Source: Micavibrio sp. (GTDB taxonomy: Bacteria; Pseudomonadota; Alphaproteobacteria; Micavibrionales; Micavibrionaceae). Taken from it: a stretch of DNA of 64,000 nucleotides. Where the stretch lies: the NCBI GenBank assembly GCA_030824965.1, contig JAPJQV010000003.1, positions 62,001 to 126,000 of the forward strand. The letters run 5' to 3'. The translations under genes were made by a program, and so were the position numbers. This document shows positions 17,473 through 26,397 of the stretch, one piece after another; positions within the stretch are counted from its first letter, which is position 1, and every line of letters begins with the position of its first letter. Below the pieces are notes generated by a model. That model was not told the origin of the DNA. It searched no databases and worked only from the letters and a program-made list of their open reading frames with translations.

Positions 17473-17895
17473 GTGCTGAATACGGAAACTCTCGACAGAC
17501 CGATGAGCGCCACTATGACTGACGACGATGAACTCGACGTCTTTGCCACCCGTGACAACTCAAGATATGTGATCGCCGCCGATGCGCCTGTGCTGCCAAG
17601 CCTCGCCAGCCGCTGCAATACCGAGCTTGTGGTCAAAGACGATGGATCGTCGATGGTCCTGTTCGATGCGCCGATGCCGGACGCCGTGCACTGGGTCGAA
17701 TACGATATGGATCTCGACAGTCTGACATTTGTGACATGGCGCGGCGCGATTTTCTCACTCGGCATGAAAATCCATAAACCGTTTAGAAAATACTTAAGCA
17801 AAAAATTTGAAATTTACCTGGTCGAAATGGGCGAAGGCAAAGATATGCGGATGATGGATATCGTCCCGCTGATCGTCCGCCGGATCGGGATATAG
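17473..17895 (+). CDS. Hypothetical protein, 140 residues or fewer
   Basis: The frame opens with GTG at 17473, preceded by AAAAAGGGTG. ATG codons at 17503 and 17515 are possible starts that would remove the first 10-14 residues. The product is soluble and has an acidic N-terminus (TMTDDDELDVF). A hydrophobic-basic segment (LTFVTWRGAIFSLGMKIHKPFRKYL) precedes the C-terminus. I do not recognise the family. A GAGGAG-like sequence after its stop leads to the next gene 12 bp on, so the two are probably co-transcribed. Confidence 0.6.
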   Translation: MLNTETLDRPMSATMTDDDELDVFATRDNSRYVIAADAPVLPSLASRCNTELVVKDDGSSMVLFDAPMPDAVHWVEYDMDLDSLTFVTWRGAIFSLGMKIHKPFRKYLSKKFEIYLVEMGEGKDMRMMDIVPLIVRRIGI

Positions 17896-17907
17896 AGGAG
17901 AGTAGAG

Positions 17908-19290
17908 ATGGCAGATGCAAGAAAACTGGCTATTCAGGGCGCAGTTACAACGACGGTCGGTTTACTTGATGCCGGAACCTTCGCTGATGCGCTTTTAAGA
18001 CAGGAGCGCCTTCTTATGCCGGGCGGTCAAACTAATGCTTCTATCACGGAACAGGCATCAAAATTAAAAGCCAACACGCCGTATCTTCAAAAAATTGCTG
18101 CTGCATGGGAAAAAAAGCCCGACGTTATTGATAGCTTTGGGCGCACGTTAAATGCCAATCCTGCTTACTTAAAGAAATTTCAGGAGATAAGCGCCAAAGA
18201 CGCTAGAGATGGTCGAATGGATGTCTCAACAGCTTTGTTTGAGCGCTATGCCGCAGGTGGATCTAGAGAACTAGCAAAGGCTATCGATGTTCAGCACCGG
18301 AATATGTATCCTGATCAACACCGCCCTGCACCTGCTAAAACCGCTGAACGGCCTCCCGCTCCAGCCAAACCGCGAGAAGACAAACCTGAGCCTCGCGAAA
18401 CAGTTCGGGCTAAACCGGCAGAAGCGGTGGCAGCGACGGCTGCGCCAAAAACAGCGCCTGTTAATACTGTAGCTGCACCTGTATCGGGAGATCAAACTGC
18501 CCCCGCCCCTACGGCTACTGCCAGCGGCCCGGTAACGACTGACTCCGCGGTCCCTATTATTCAGACTGCTGTTCTCCAGTATGGTGAGATTTTTGGTGAC
18601 GAGTTCGTGCCACAGCAAGAAGCTCTTATAAAGCGATTGGAAACGGACAAGCCATTGGCTCAGCGTTTAACCAATATAATTAACAGCGATCCCGATCTGA
18701 AGAAACAATTGGAACAAGCAGACGGCAGCAACCAGGGCGGCCTGATTGAGACTTTTAAAAACCTTCCGCCGGAAAAACAAGCGGATGTCAGAAACGCCAT
18801 ACGCCCTTACTATCGCCAGATTCTCGATGATCCGGAGAAAATAGGAAGCAAGCCTTTTCGTGATGAAATGCAAAATGCGGCTGTCGATGTTGCAACACCT
18901 GGATGGCTTAAAGGCCTTAAAGATATGTTTGGAGGAATGGATCTTGGCAATTTTGATCTGGCAGGATTACTTCAACCTATCGCGGCTTTATTTCAAAAAG
19001 CCGTTGCCGCGTTTCAGGAAACTTTCGGCGACGGTAAGTTTATGAATATGGTCAGCTCTGTCGGAGATAAAGTCAGGGATCTGTCAGGAGATCTTTTAGG
19101 TCCAAACACGGGAAATCGGCAAAATGTCTACATTGATAAAGATAAAGGCCAGGAAATAGATCCAAATGTAACGAAACCCAAGCCCGACGAGCCGCAACGC
19201 CAACTGGCACAAAATCCGATCAATCCAGGAGGCGCGCCGCAACCGGCAGGCGGAAATCTAACTCCGCCTGCCTCTTTAGGCGCTTCATAA
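17908..19290 (+). CDS. Hypothetical Ala/Pro-rich protein, 460 residues
   Basis: The product has no signal peptide and no recognised domain. The first 145 residues are helical (LAIQGAVTTTVGLLDAG and later segments). Residues 150-210 are a low-complexity Pro/Ala/Lys linker (PAPAKTAERPPAPAKP and similar). A second helical domain follows from about 215 to 395. The C-terminal 60 residues are again Pro/Asn/Gln-rich and end GGNLTPPASLGAS. The two-domain plan with a disordered linker recalls secreted or structural proteins, but nothing identifies it. GAGGAGAGTAGAG precedes the ATG. A strong terminator follows the stop. Confidence 0.65.
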   Translation: MADARKLAIQGAVTTTVGLLDAGTFADALLRQERLLMPGGQTNASITEQASKLKANTPYLQKIAAAWEKKPDVIDSFGRTLNANPAYLKKFQEISAKDARDGRMDVSTALFERYAAGGSRELAKAIDVQHRNMYPDQHRPAPAKTAERPPAPAKPREDKPEPRETVRAKPAEAVAATAAPKTAPVNTVAAPVSGDQTAPAPTATASGPVTTDSAVPIIQTAVLQYGEIFGDEFVPQQEALIKRLETDKPLAQRLTNIINSDPDLKKQLEQADGSNQGGLIETFKNLPPEKQADVRNAIRPYYRQILDDPEKIGSKPFRDEMQNAAVDVATPGWLKGLKDMFGGMDLGNFDLAGLLQPIAALFQKAVAAFQETFGDGKFMNMVSSVGDKVRDLSGDLLGPNTGNRQNVYIDKDKGQEIDPNVTKPKPDEPQRQLAQNPINPGGAPQPAGGNLTPPASLGAS

Positions 19291-19325
19291 AATAAAACCC
19301 GGCCCTTGCGCCGGGTTTTATTTTA
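19291..19325 (+). terminator. Rho-independent terminator after the 460-residue gene
   Basis: A stem of AAAACCCGGC and GCCGGGTTTT around a CCTTGC-type loop is followed by TTTATTTTATTT. It isolates the following trpF gene from upstream transcription. Confidence 0.85.
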
Positions 19326-19339
19326 TTTAGATTATATCG

Positions 19340-19978
19340 ATGACCCTTGTAAAAATATGCGGCCTGAAAACGCCGGAAGCGATTGACGCCGCCGTCAAGG
19401 CGGGCGCGACATTTCTGGGCTTTGTGTTCTTTGAGAAAAGCCCGCGAAACTTGGCTCCCGAGCAAGCTGCCGCTCTGATTGACCGCGTACCCGCTCATGT
19501 GAAAACCGTCGGCCTGTTCGTCGATCCGAGCGATGAACAAATTTCCCGCGTTCTGAAATCGGCCAAACTCGATATGATTCAGCTCCATGGCTCGGAAAGC
19601 CCGCAGCGAATTGCCGAGATTAAATCACGTTATAATCTGCCGATTATCAAAGCGGTTAAAATCTCTGCTCCGGAAGATCTTATAATGCTTGGCCCTGCAC
19701 AGGCTGTGGCTGACTGGGTCTTGTTCGATGCGAAAGCTCATGAAAAATCCGAATTACCGGGCGGGAACGGCGTTGTATTCGACTGGCAATTGCTTAAAGG
19801 CCTGAAAGTCACCAAGCCATGGATGCTGTCCGGCGGCCTTCATGCCAACAATATAAAAACCGCACTGGAAGCCCTTTCGCCAGATGCGGTCGATGTTTCT
19901 TCCGGCGTCGAAGACCTCCCCGGTTTTAAAAATCCGGTAAAAATCCGTGAGTTTATTGAGCTTGTGAAGTCTGCCTGA
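19340..19978 (+). CDS. trpF: Phosphoribosylanthranilate isomerase
   Basis: TrpF performs the Amadori rearrangement of phosphoribosylanthranilate in tryptophan synthesis. The 212-residue product is a single TIM barrel of normal length. VKICGLK at residues 4-10 carries the catalytic Cys7. GLFVDPS contains the catalytic Asp region, IQLHGSE is the classical TrpF signature, and WMLSGGL with VDVSSGVE forms the C-terminal phosphate-binding loops. trpB starts 18 bp later, so trpF-trpB is an operon. Confidence 0.96.
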   Translation: MTLVKICGLKTPEAIDAAVKAGATFLGFVFFEKSPRNLAPEQAAALIDRVPAHVKTVGLFVDPSDEQISRVLKSAKLDMIQLHGSESPQRIAEIKSRYNLPIIKAVKISAPEDLIMLGPAQAVADWVLFDAKAHEKSELPGGNGVVFDWQLLKGLKVTKPWMLSGGLHANNIKTALEALSPDAVDVSSGVEDLPGFKNPVKIREFIELVKSA

Positions 19979-19996
19979 TACGTTTAAACAAAATCC

Positions 19997-21202
19997 ATGA
20001 CCTTGAATTCATATAAAAACCAGCCTGACGAGCGCGGCCATTTCGGTGAGTATGGTGGGCGTTACGTTGCCGAAACCTTGATGCCGCTTATCCTTCAGGT
20101 CGAAGAAGCGTGGAACACGGCGAAATCAGATGAGAGTTTCTGGGAAGAATTTCACCGCCTTGCCCGAGATTATATCGGACGCCCCTCGCCACTTTTTTTC
20201 GCTGAAAGTTCGACGAAAGAATTCGGCGGTGCAAAGGTTTATTTCAAACGCGAAGACCTCAACCATACCGGCGCGCATAAAATCAATAACTGTCTGGGAC
20301 AGATCCTGCTAGCCAAACGCATGGGGAAAACCCGCATCATCGCCGAAACTGGCGCAGGCCAGCACGGCGTCGCCACCGCAACTGTCTGCGCCTTGTTTAA
20401 AATGCCATGCACGATATTCATGGGCGCAACCGATATAGAACGTCAGAAGCCCAACGTCTTCCGAATGAAACTTCTTGGCGCAGAAGTCAAAGCCGTGACA
20501 TCCGGCGCAGGTACCTTGAAAGACGCGATGAACGAAGCGCTTCGTTACTGGGTCGCAAATGTAGAGGATACGTTTTATATCATCGGCACGGCGGCAGGAC
20601 CGCATCCCTATCCTGCCATGGTCCGCGATTTCCAGACCGTGATCGGCAAGGAAGCGCGTGAGCAAATCCTGCAACACGAAGAAAAGCTGCCAACCGCACT
20701 CGTTGCGGCCATTGGCGGTGGCTCGAATGCGATCGGCCTCTTTCACCCGTTTCTTGATGACAAGGATATCGAGATTATCGGCGTCGAAGCGGGCGGCTAT
20801 GGCCTCGATAACCTTCATGCGGCATCCTTGACCGGCGGCAAACCCGGCGTGCTTCACGGCAACAAAACTTATCTGCTGCAAAACGAAGACGGACAGATCG
20901 AGGAAGCGCATTCCATTTCGGCGGGCCTGGATTATCCCGGCATCGGCCCTGAGCATTCCTGGTTGCACGACATGAAACGCGTGAACTATGTCTCGATTAC
21001 CGATGACGAAGCGGTCGAAGCGTTTCAGCTCATGACGAAACTGGAAGGCATTATTCCGGCGCTGGAATCGGCTCATGCTTACGCCCATGTCAGAAAAATC
21101 GCGAAGAATTACAACAATAGCGATATTATCGTCATGTGCTTGTCGGGCCGCGGCGATAAGGATATTTACACAGTTGCCGAAAAGCTTGGGATGGATATTT
21201 AA
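19997..21202 (+). CDS. trpB: Tryptophan synthase beta chain
   Basis: TrpB condenses indole with serine, using pyridoxal phosphate. The 401-residue sequence has the PLP lysine at Lys95 in NHTGAHKINN. The phosphate-binding glycine loop AIGGGSNAIG and CLSGRGDKD near the C-terminus are also present. FGEYGGRYV near the start is the standard TrpB1 opening. It forms an alpha2-beta2 complex with TrpA, whose gene is 733 bp downstream. A YdcF-like gene is inserted between them, so the usual tight trpB-trpA coupling is broken. Confidence 0.97.
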   Translation: MTLNSYKNQPDERGHFGEYGGRYVAETLMPLILQVEEAWNTAKSDESFWEEFHRLARDYIGRPSPLFFAESSTKEFGGAKVYFKREDLNHTGAHKINNCLGQILLAKRMGKTRIIAETGAGQHGVATATVCALFKMPCTIFMGATDIERQKPNVFRMKLLGAEVKAVTSGAGTLKDAMNEALRYWVANVEDTFYIIGTAAGPHPYPAMVRDFQTVIGKEAREQILQHEEKLPTALVAAIGGGSNAIGLFHPFLDDKDIEIIGVEAGGYGLDNLHAASLTGGKPGVLHGNKTYLLQNEDGQIEEAHSISAGLDYPGIGPEHSWLHDMKRVNYVSITDDEAVEAFQLMTKLEGIIPALESAHAYAHVRKIAKNYNNSDIIVMCLSGRGDKDIYTVAEKLGMDI

Positions 21203-21247
21203 AGCTGCTCTTTTTCCTGCGCGGATTTCTCTATACTTGACGGCAGG

Positions 21248-21898
21248 ATGAGTTATTTGCCCCCTGCGTCATTTCTTCAAAAGCATCACGTTTTTTCACA
21301 GACGGAATTATGCCGTGCCGATCTGGGCTTTATCTTCGGCAACCGGAATATTGTGCAGGAGTTGGCCCAGGAAGCGGCAAGACTATATCATCGCGGCTAT
21401 TTCCCAAAAATCCTGATCGCGGGCGGCGTCGAAACATCAAATGGAATATGCGAAGCCGATGCCACCGCCCATGTCCTTCTCAGTCTTGGTGTAAAAAAGG
21501 AAGATATCTGGCTTGAGCGGGAATCCGCGCATACCGGCGAGAATGTTGTTTTTTCCCTGCCCGTAATCGAGCGGAATATGGGGCTGGAAAATCTGCGCTC
21601 AGTCATTGGCTTTGGCCATTTCTATGCCGGGCCGCGTTTCCTGATGACTTTGGCCCGCCATTGCCCTGATCTGCATGCCATGCATAAATCGGTCTTTCCC
21701 GCCGGTCACGATCATACAAACTGGCATAAGGATATTGAGTTGCTGGACAGGGCCTTGGCCGAACGGCGGAAAATTCCTTCCTATCTGGCGCAAGGTTTTA
21801 TTTCGCCCGTCGATATCCCGCTCCTCAATGAAAAGACACGCTTTCTCCAGTTGCATCAGACGCCGCGAACGCCTGCACCTCAATATGCGTTTAAGTAG
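21248..21898 (+). CDS. YdcF/DUF218 family protein
   Basis: This 216-residue protein has the DUF218 fold. It begins with a conserved FGN-R strand-loop (GFIFGNRNI), followed by ILIAGGVETSNGICEA (the GG-x-E/D motif) and LLSLGVKKEDIWLERESAHTGENV, matching the SxxTxxN signature. The family includes YdcF and SanA, whose biochemical function is poorly defined (a nucleotide-binding and envelope role has been suggested). No signal peptide or membrane segment is visible, so it is cytoplasmic here. It is transcribed in the same direction between trpB and trpA and looks like an insertion into the trp operon. Confidence 0.85.
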   Translation: MSYLPPASFLQKHHVFSQTELCRADLGFIFGNRNIVQELAQEAARLYHRGYFPKILIAGGVETSNGICEADATAHVLLSLGVKKEDIWLERESAHTGENVVFSLPVIERNMGLENLRSVIGFGHFYAGPRFLMTLARHCPDLHAMHKSVFPAGHDHTNWHKDIELLDRALAERRKIPSYLAQGFISPVDIPLLNEKTRFLQLHQTPRTPAPQYAFK

Positions 21899-21935
21899 GC
21901 TGGACAGGAACGCCTATCCGTTTTAAGCAATAGGC

Positions 21936-22700
21936 ATGACCTCACGCATCGAAACAGTTTTCAAATCCGGCAGGAAAGCCCTCGTCACCTATATCGTCGC
22001 GGGTGATCCCGATCTGGCCGCTTCTCAGGAGATATTAAATAATCTTCCTGCTTCCGGCGCGGATATCATCGAACTTGGCATTCCCTTTACCGACCCGATG
22101 GCGGACGGCCCGGTCATTCAGGCCGCAGCTCTTCGCGCGCTGGATAACGGCATGACGATTGCGAAGCTTTTCCAGATGGTGCGCGATTTCCGAAAGGGGA
22201 ACGACACGACACCGATTGTCCTGATGGGGTATTTCAATTCCGTCTTCGCCTATGGCGTCGATAAATTTACAGCAGAAGCCAGACAGGCGGGCGTTGACGG
22301 TTTATTGATTGTCGACCTGCCGTCCGAAGAAGAAGATGAACTGATGATCCCGTGCAAGAATAATGGCCTTGATTTCATCCGCCTTGCCACGCCGACCACC
22401 GATGTTAAACGCCTGCCGAATGTTTTAAAGAACGCTTCGGGTTTTCTTTATTATGTCGCGGTCGCTGGCATCACCGGAACAACTTCCGCCAGCGCGGCAA
22501 ATCTTAAACCGGCGCTCGATGAAATCCGCAAACATACCAACCTGCCGATCTGTGTCGGCTTTGGTATCAAAACGCCGCAAGACGCAAAAGCCATGGCGGA
22601 AATATCGGACGGCGTTGTCGTTGGCTCGGCGCTCGTCGATTTAATCAGCAAAAAAGCCGATCACTCGGCTTTTGTTGGGTCACTTAAATATGTTTTATGA
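21936..22700 (+). CDS. trpA: Tryptophan synthase alpha chain
   Basis: TrpA cleaves indole-glycerol phosphate to release indole, which passes through a tunnel to TrpB. The 254-residue TIM barrel has the catalytic Glu46 in IIELGIPFTDP and Asp57 in ADGP. VGFGIKTPQ and VVVGSALV are the phosphate-binding segments. Length and motifs are normal. accD and folC, which in many alphaproteobacteria follow trpA directly, are here separated from it by an opposite-strand lipoprotein gene. Confidence 0.96.
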   Translation: MTSRIETVFKSGRKALVTYIVAGDPDLAASQEILNNLPASGADIIELGIPFTDPMADGPVIQAAALRALDNGMTIAKLFQMVRDFRKGNDTTPIVLMGYFNSVFAYGVDKFTAEARQAGVDGLLIVDLPSEEEDELMIPCKNNGLDFIRLATPTTDVKRLPNVLKNASGFLYYVAVAGITGTTSASAANLKPALDEIRKHTNLPICVGFGIKTPQDAKAMAEISDGVVVGSALVDLISKKADHSAFVGSLKYVL

Positions 22701-22705
22701 TAAAA

Positions 22706-23125
22706 TTAAATTGTCGGGACAATATAGGTTCCTTTATGACATGTCATATTAACGTTATCCATTTGATCTATTATTAACTGCTCCATAGGAGTTTTTGCTA
22801 CAACAGTAGACGAACCAGCTCTAACTGCCTTCCCTGTGTATGTATTGATATTAAAGATTGCAGGATCTCCCCCGGCTTCAGCTGCAGAAAATTTAATTAT
22901 CATACCCGCATCTATTTTTGTGAATGACTCAGCTTTTTGTCCCTGTCTATCAATCCAGATAGCTTCCTTATTATTCTCGTTGATATTTATCGTATTGGTA
23001 AAATCGAAGACATCTGCTTTGCATTGTAGAGAGTATTTTATCACTTCTTCTGTAGGTATTTCGGGTTCAGAACAAGCCGAGGTAGCAACGAATGCAAATA
23101 GTGGCGCTAAAAATTTCAGTTTCAT
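22706..23125 (-). CDS. Small putative lipoprotein
   Basis: The start at 23125 is preferred because GGAAGGGGATATATA precedes that ATG and the resulting N-terminus, MKLKFLAPLFAFVATSAC, is a proper lipoprotein signal. The lipobox is TSAC, weak at the -3 position, with Cys18. The upstream ATG at 23161 would bury it. The mature part is about 120 residues and contains two further cysteines, LQCKADVF and MTCHKG, that could pair. Function unknown. It lies on the opposite strand between trpA and accD, 5 bp from the trpA stop, so it interrupts a usually continuous gene order. Confidence 0.65.
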   Translation of the reverse strand: MKLKFLAPLFAFVATSACSEPEIPTEEVIKYSLQCKADVFDFTNTININENNKEAIWIDRQGQKAESFTKIDAGMIIKFSAAEAGGDPAIFNINTYTGKAVRAGSSTVVAKTPMEQLIIDQMDNVNMTCHKGTYIVPTI

Positions 23126-23214
23126 TATATATCCCCTTCCAGATTTGAGTGCCCATTTCATACTTCATGCGAAATGGAGCTGTCAAACTTTATGACTAAT
23201 ATTTCTTCCTTCCC

Positions 23215-23245
23215 TTGACTTCCCACCCCCTGTTTCCTGTATAGT
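23215..23245 (+). promoter_or_regulatory. Possible promoter for accD-folC
   Basis: TTGACT (23215-23220) and TATAGT (23240-23245) are 19 nt apart, about 35 bp before the accD ATG. The spacing is longer than ideal. A promoter is expected here because the opposite-strand lipoprotein gene cuts accD off from trpA. Confidence 0.4.
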
Positions 23246-23279
23246 CGGCCTTTCGTTTTGAATACTTAAGGAAACGCTT

Positions 23280-24287
23280 ATGAACTGGCTGACCAATACG
23301 ATCCTGCCGAAAATCCGCAACATCGTCGGCGCGAAAGAAGTGCCCGACAATCTATGGCAGAAATGCCCCGGCTGTTCCGGCATGCTGTTTTCGAAAGATT
23401 TGGCCGAGAATCTGAATGTCTGTACGCATTGCGGCCATCACATGAAAATGCCGGTTGAAGACCGCTTGAAGAATTTATTCGACGGCAACACTTTTACCCG
23501 CGTGAAAGTACCGGAAGTCGCCGCCGATCCCTTGAAGTTCCGCGACAAGAAAAAATACGCCGACCGCCTGAAAGAAGCACAAACCAAGACAGGCGAGCGC
23601 GACGGCATCATGGTTGCCGAAGGAACGATGGGCGATATCCCTGTTGTTATCGCCGCGTTTAATTTCGATTTCATGGGCGGCTCGATGGGTGCTGGCGTTG
23701 GCGAAGGTCTCGTCAAAGCCGCCGAAACTGCCATCGCCAAACGCGCGGCCCTGATCGCCATCCCCGCTTCCGGCGGCGCTCGTATGCAGGAAGGCATGTT
23801 CTCCCTGATGCAGATGCCGCGCACGACGATTGCCGTGCAGATGGTACAGGACGCGGGCCTGCCCTATTTCGTTCTGCTGACCGATCCGACAACCGGCGGC
23901 GTTTCCGCGTCTTTCGCGATGCTCGGTGACATTCACATTTCTGAACCCGGCGCGATGATCGGCTTTGCCGGCAAGCGTGTGATTGAAGAGACAATCCGCG
24001 AGCAATTGCCGCCGGGCTTCCAGACCGCCGAATATTTGAAAGAGCATGGCATGGTCGATATGGTCACGCACCGCAAGGATCTGCGCGACACCATCATTCG
24101 CCTGTTGGATTTACTTATGCGCAAAGACCGCGCGTCTAAAATATCGGGGACGCCTGTGACGGCCAAACCTGAGATCAAGCCTTCGGGTCGCGGCGTCTTT
24201 ACGGCTGACAGTTTCAAAGCGCCGAAAGCGAAACTTAAAACACCGGCGAATGAAGAAAAGCCTGCGGTCAAAGCTGTAAAGAAATAA
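23280..24287 (+). CDS. accD: Acetyl-CoA carboxylase carboxyltransferase subunit beta
   Basis: AccD, with AccA, transfers the carboxyl group from biotin to acetyl-CoA to make malonyl-CoA for fatty acid synthesis. The 335-residue product has the N-terminal zinc ribbon with Cys29, Cys32, Cys48 and Cys51 (CPGC and CTHC). The crotonase-like carboxyltransferase core follows, including PASGGARMQEG and DPTTGGVSASFAMLGDI. The C-terminal 50 residues are a Lys/Pro/Ala-rich extension of low complexity, as in other alphaproteobacterial AccD. folC begins 5 bp after its stop. Confidence 0.97.
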   Translation: MNWLTNTILPKIRNIVGAKEVPDNLWQKCPGCSGMLFSKDLAENLNVCTHCGHHMKMPVEDRLKNLFDGNTFTRVKVPEVAADPLKFRDKKKYADRLKEAQTKTGERDGIMVAEGTMGDIPVVIAAFNFDFMGGSMGAGVGEGLVKAAETAIAKRAALIAIPASGGARMQEGMFSLMQMPRTTIAVQMVQDAGLPYFVLLTDPTTGGVSASFAMLGDIHISEPGAMIGFAGKRVIEETIREQLPPGFQTAEYLKEHGMVDMVTHRKDLRDTIIRLLDLLMRKDRASKISGTPVTAKPEIKPSGRGVFTADSFKAPKAKLKTPANEEKPAVKAVKK

Positions 24288-24292
24288 GGCGC

Positions 24293-25561
24293 TTGTCCCA
24301 ATCGTCTGAAATCCTCGAGCGTTTGACAAAACTCTATCCCAAAGCGATCGAGCCGGGACTTGAGAGAACTTACCGCATTCTGCACGACCTCGGCGATCCG
24401 CATTTAAAACTGCCGCCTGTCGTTCATATTGCGGGCACCAACGGAAAAGGGTCCACGCTTGCTTTTATTCGGAGTATTTTGGAATACCATGGTAAATCTT
24501 GCCATGTTATGACTTCGCCGCATCTCGTGAAGTTCAATGAACGCCTTGTCATCGCGGGAAAAGAAATATCAGACAGCGAACTTCAAGAATTGCTTTTGCG
24601 TGTTGAAATTCTGAATGACGAGAAGCCGGTGACTTTCTTCGAAATCACGACTGCCGCCGGTATGCTCGCTTTCGCGGAAAGCAAAGCCGATTACACGCTT
24701 TTGGAGACAGGGATGGGCGGACGGCTCGATTCAACGAATGTCGTAGCCAATCCGGCGATTACGATCGTCACGAATATTTCCCTCGACCATACCCAGCATC
24801 TTGGCGACACGATTGATAAAATCGCTTTTGAAAAAGCCGGGATTATAAAGAAAAATATTCCCTGCGTCATCGGTCCCGGTAATGACAGCGTGATGCATAT
24901 ATTTGAAAAACATGCCGCTGAATTAAGCGCGCCGCTTTATCGCTGCGGCCATGAATGGAATTACGATCTGACAGATCACGGATTAACCGTGACGCTGAAC
25001 GATAAAACTTATGAATGTCCCAAACCGAATTTGCGCGGCGCGCATCAATATGCGAATGCCGCAACGGCAATCGTTTCAACTCTGCTTTTGCCGGAGGGAG
25101 AATTCAGAGACAGGGAAAATTTTAACGGGATTTCAAAAGCGCATTGGCCGGCGCGTCTGCAAAAAATAGAAAGCGGCAGGTTATTCGACCTGCTTCCTCA
25201 AGGTTGGGAATTATGGCTCGATGGTGGACATAATGAGGCGGGCGGCAAAATTTTGGCCGATCAGGCCCGGCATTGGCAAGGAGACGGCAAACCTCTTCAC
25301 CTTCTGCTTGGCATGCTGACCACTAAAGATCCCGCCCCGTTTTTCGATCATCTGAAACCTTATATTGCCAGTGCCACTGCCATTCCCATTCGGGACGAAA
25401 AACTGGCTTTTCCGGCAGAAGAGTTGGGAAAGCGTCTGGGTATTAAAACAGCCCTAAGCCCTGAAGCAGCCGTTCATTATATTGTAAAATCTGAACCTGC
25501 GGGCCGCATTTTAATTACAGGATCACTCTATTTGGCTGGCTCAATTTTAAAAACTTTGTAA
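24293..25561 (+). CDS. folC: Bifunctional folylpolyglutamate / dihydrofolate synthase
   Basis: FolC adds glutamate to dihydropteroate and folates. The 422-residue protein has the Mur-ligase type P-loop AGTNGKGST (47-55). FEITTAAGMLAFAE, the TGMGGRLDSTNV segment and the DGGHNEAGG motif in the C-terminal domain complete the family signature. The start is TTG at 24293, 5 bp after the accD stop. No ATG fits the conserved N-terminus, so a non-ATG start coupled to accD is the best reading. Confidence 0.94.
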   Translation: MSQSSEILERLTKLYPKAIEPGLERTYRILHDLGDPHLKLPPVVHIAGTNGKGSTLAFIRSILEYHGKSCHVMTSPHLVKFNERLVIAGKEISDSELQELLLRVEILNDEKPVTFFEITTAAGMLAFAESKADYTLLETGMGGRLDSTNVVANPAITIVTNISLDHTQHLGDTIDKIAFEKAGIIKKNIPCVIGPGNDSVMHIFEKHAAELSAPLYRCGHEWNYDLTDHGLTVTLNDKTYECPKPNLRGAHQYANAATAIVSTLLLPEGEFRDRENFNGISKAHWPARLQKIESGRLFDLLPQGWELWLDGGHNEAGGKILADQARHWQGDGKPLHLLLGMLTTKDPAPFFDHLKPYIASATAIPIRDEKLAFPAEELGKRLGIKTALSPEAAVHYIVKSEPAGRILITGSLYLAGSILKTL

Positions 25562-25596
25562 TTTTCTAAGTAAAACCTTGTAAAAAATAAAGTTAG

Positions 25597-26397
25597 GTGG
25601 TTAATTTAATAAATCACTTTTTTATTGCGTTTGATATGACTATTATACATAATATTGAAATGTCAGTTTTAAGCCATTTCAAAACAGCCGCTACTCTACA
25701 AACCGGTTTTGCGGTCGAGCAATATTTGCACCGGTTCGGCTTTCATGAACTAGGTCGCCGGACCAATGCCGCAGCTTTTTCTCTTATAAATGACGATAAG
25801 GTAATAAGAATTTCCGAGGATGCTGTTGGATCCACCGAATTTTTTAAAATGGCGGATCAGCTTAAAGGAAACCCTTATATGCCTGTCGTTTTTGGGCAGG
25901 CAACTTTACCGAGCGGAGATCACATCTCCTGCGTCGAACTACTCGAAACACCTGTCCAAAAATCGATATTCCCTAAATATAAAGAATTGAGGCAAGCCGT
26001 AAATAATAACGAGCCTCTTAGTTCCGAAGACATGCAGTGGTTTTCCGAGATGGATAATTGCAGGATTACGGCTGAGGAATTATCTAACACATTTATGGCG
26101 CCGGGCTATAATCTCGATATTCATTCATTTCCAAATCCTGAAGCCTTTAAAGATGCCAGCGTAGCAATGCTTGAACTAACTCGCAGGGTTAATGCTCATG
26201 ATACACGCTTTGTTCCTGGACCGGATATGAACCCGACCAATATTCTCTTTCGCCGGAGTGCGGAAGGTATGCAGCCGGTCTTATATGATCCCTTGATCAG
26301 GCAAAATTACGGCAGCGAAGCTTATGAACATACGAATGAAGTGCGGCAAAAATTTGGCCTGACTCCTGCCACTAAAATTACCAACGGCCCTTCCTAG
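25597..26397 (+). CDS. Putative kinase-fold protein of unknown function
   Basis: The frame opens with GTG at 25597; ATG codons at 25636 and 25660 are alternatives and no start has a good ribosome site. Numbering from GTG, GPDMNPTNILF at 208-218 gives the D-x4-N spacing (Asp210, Asn215) of a protein-kinase or aminoglycoside-phosphotransferase catalytic loop. YDP at 230-232 sits where the metal-binding DFG/DxD would be. GRRTNAAAFSLINDDKVIRIS at 53-73 resembles the N-lobe nucleotide loop and following strand. The usual His before the catalytic Asp is absent. The substrate is unknown. It overlaps the convergent pyrF by 4 bp. Confidence 0.55.
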   Translation: MVNLINHFFIAFDMTIIHNIEMSVLSHFKTAATLQTGFAVEQYLHRFGFHELGRRTNAAAFSLINDDKVIRISEDAVGSTEFFKMADQLKGNPYMPVVFGQATLPSGDHISCVELLETPVQKSIFPKYKELRQAVNNNEPLSSEDMQWFSEMDNCRITAEELSNTFMAPGYNLDIHSFPNPEAFKDASVAMLELTRRVNAHDTRFVPGPDMNPTNILFRRSAEGMQPVLYDPLIRQNYGSEAYEHTNEVRQKFGLTPATKITNGPS

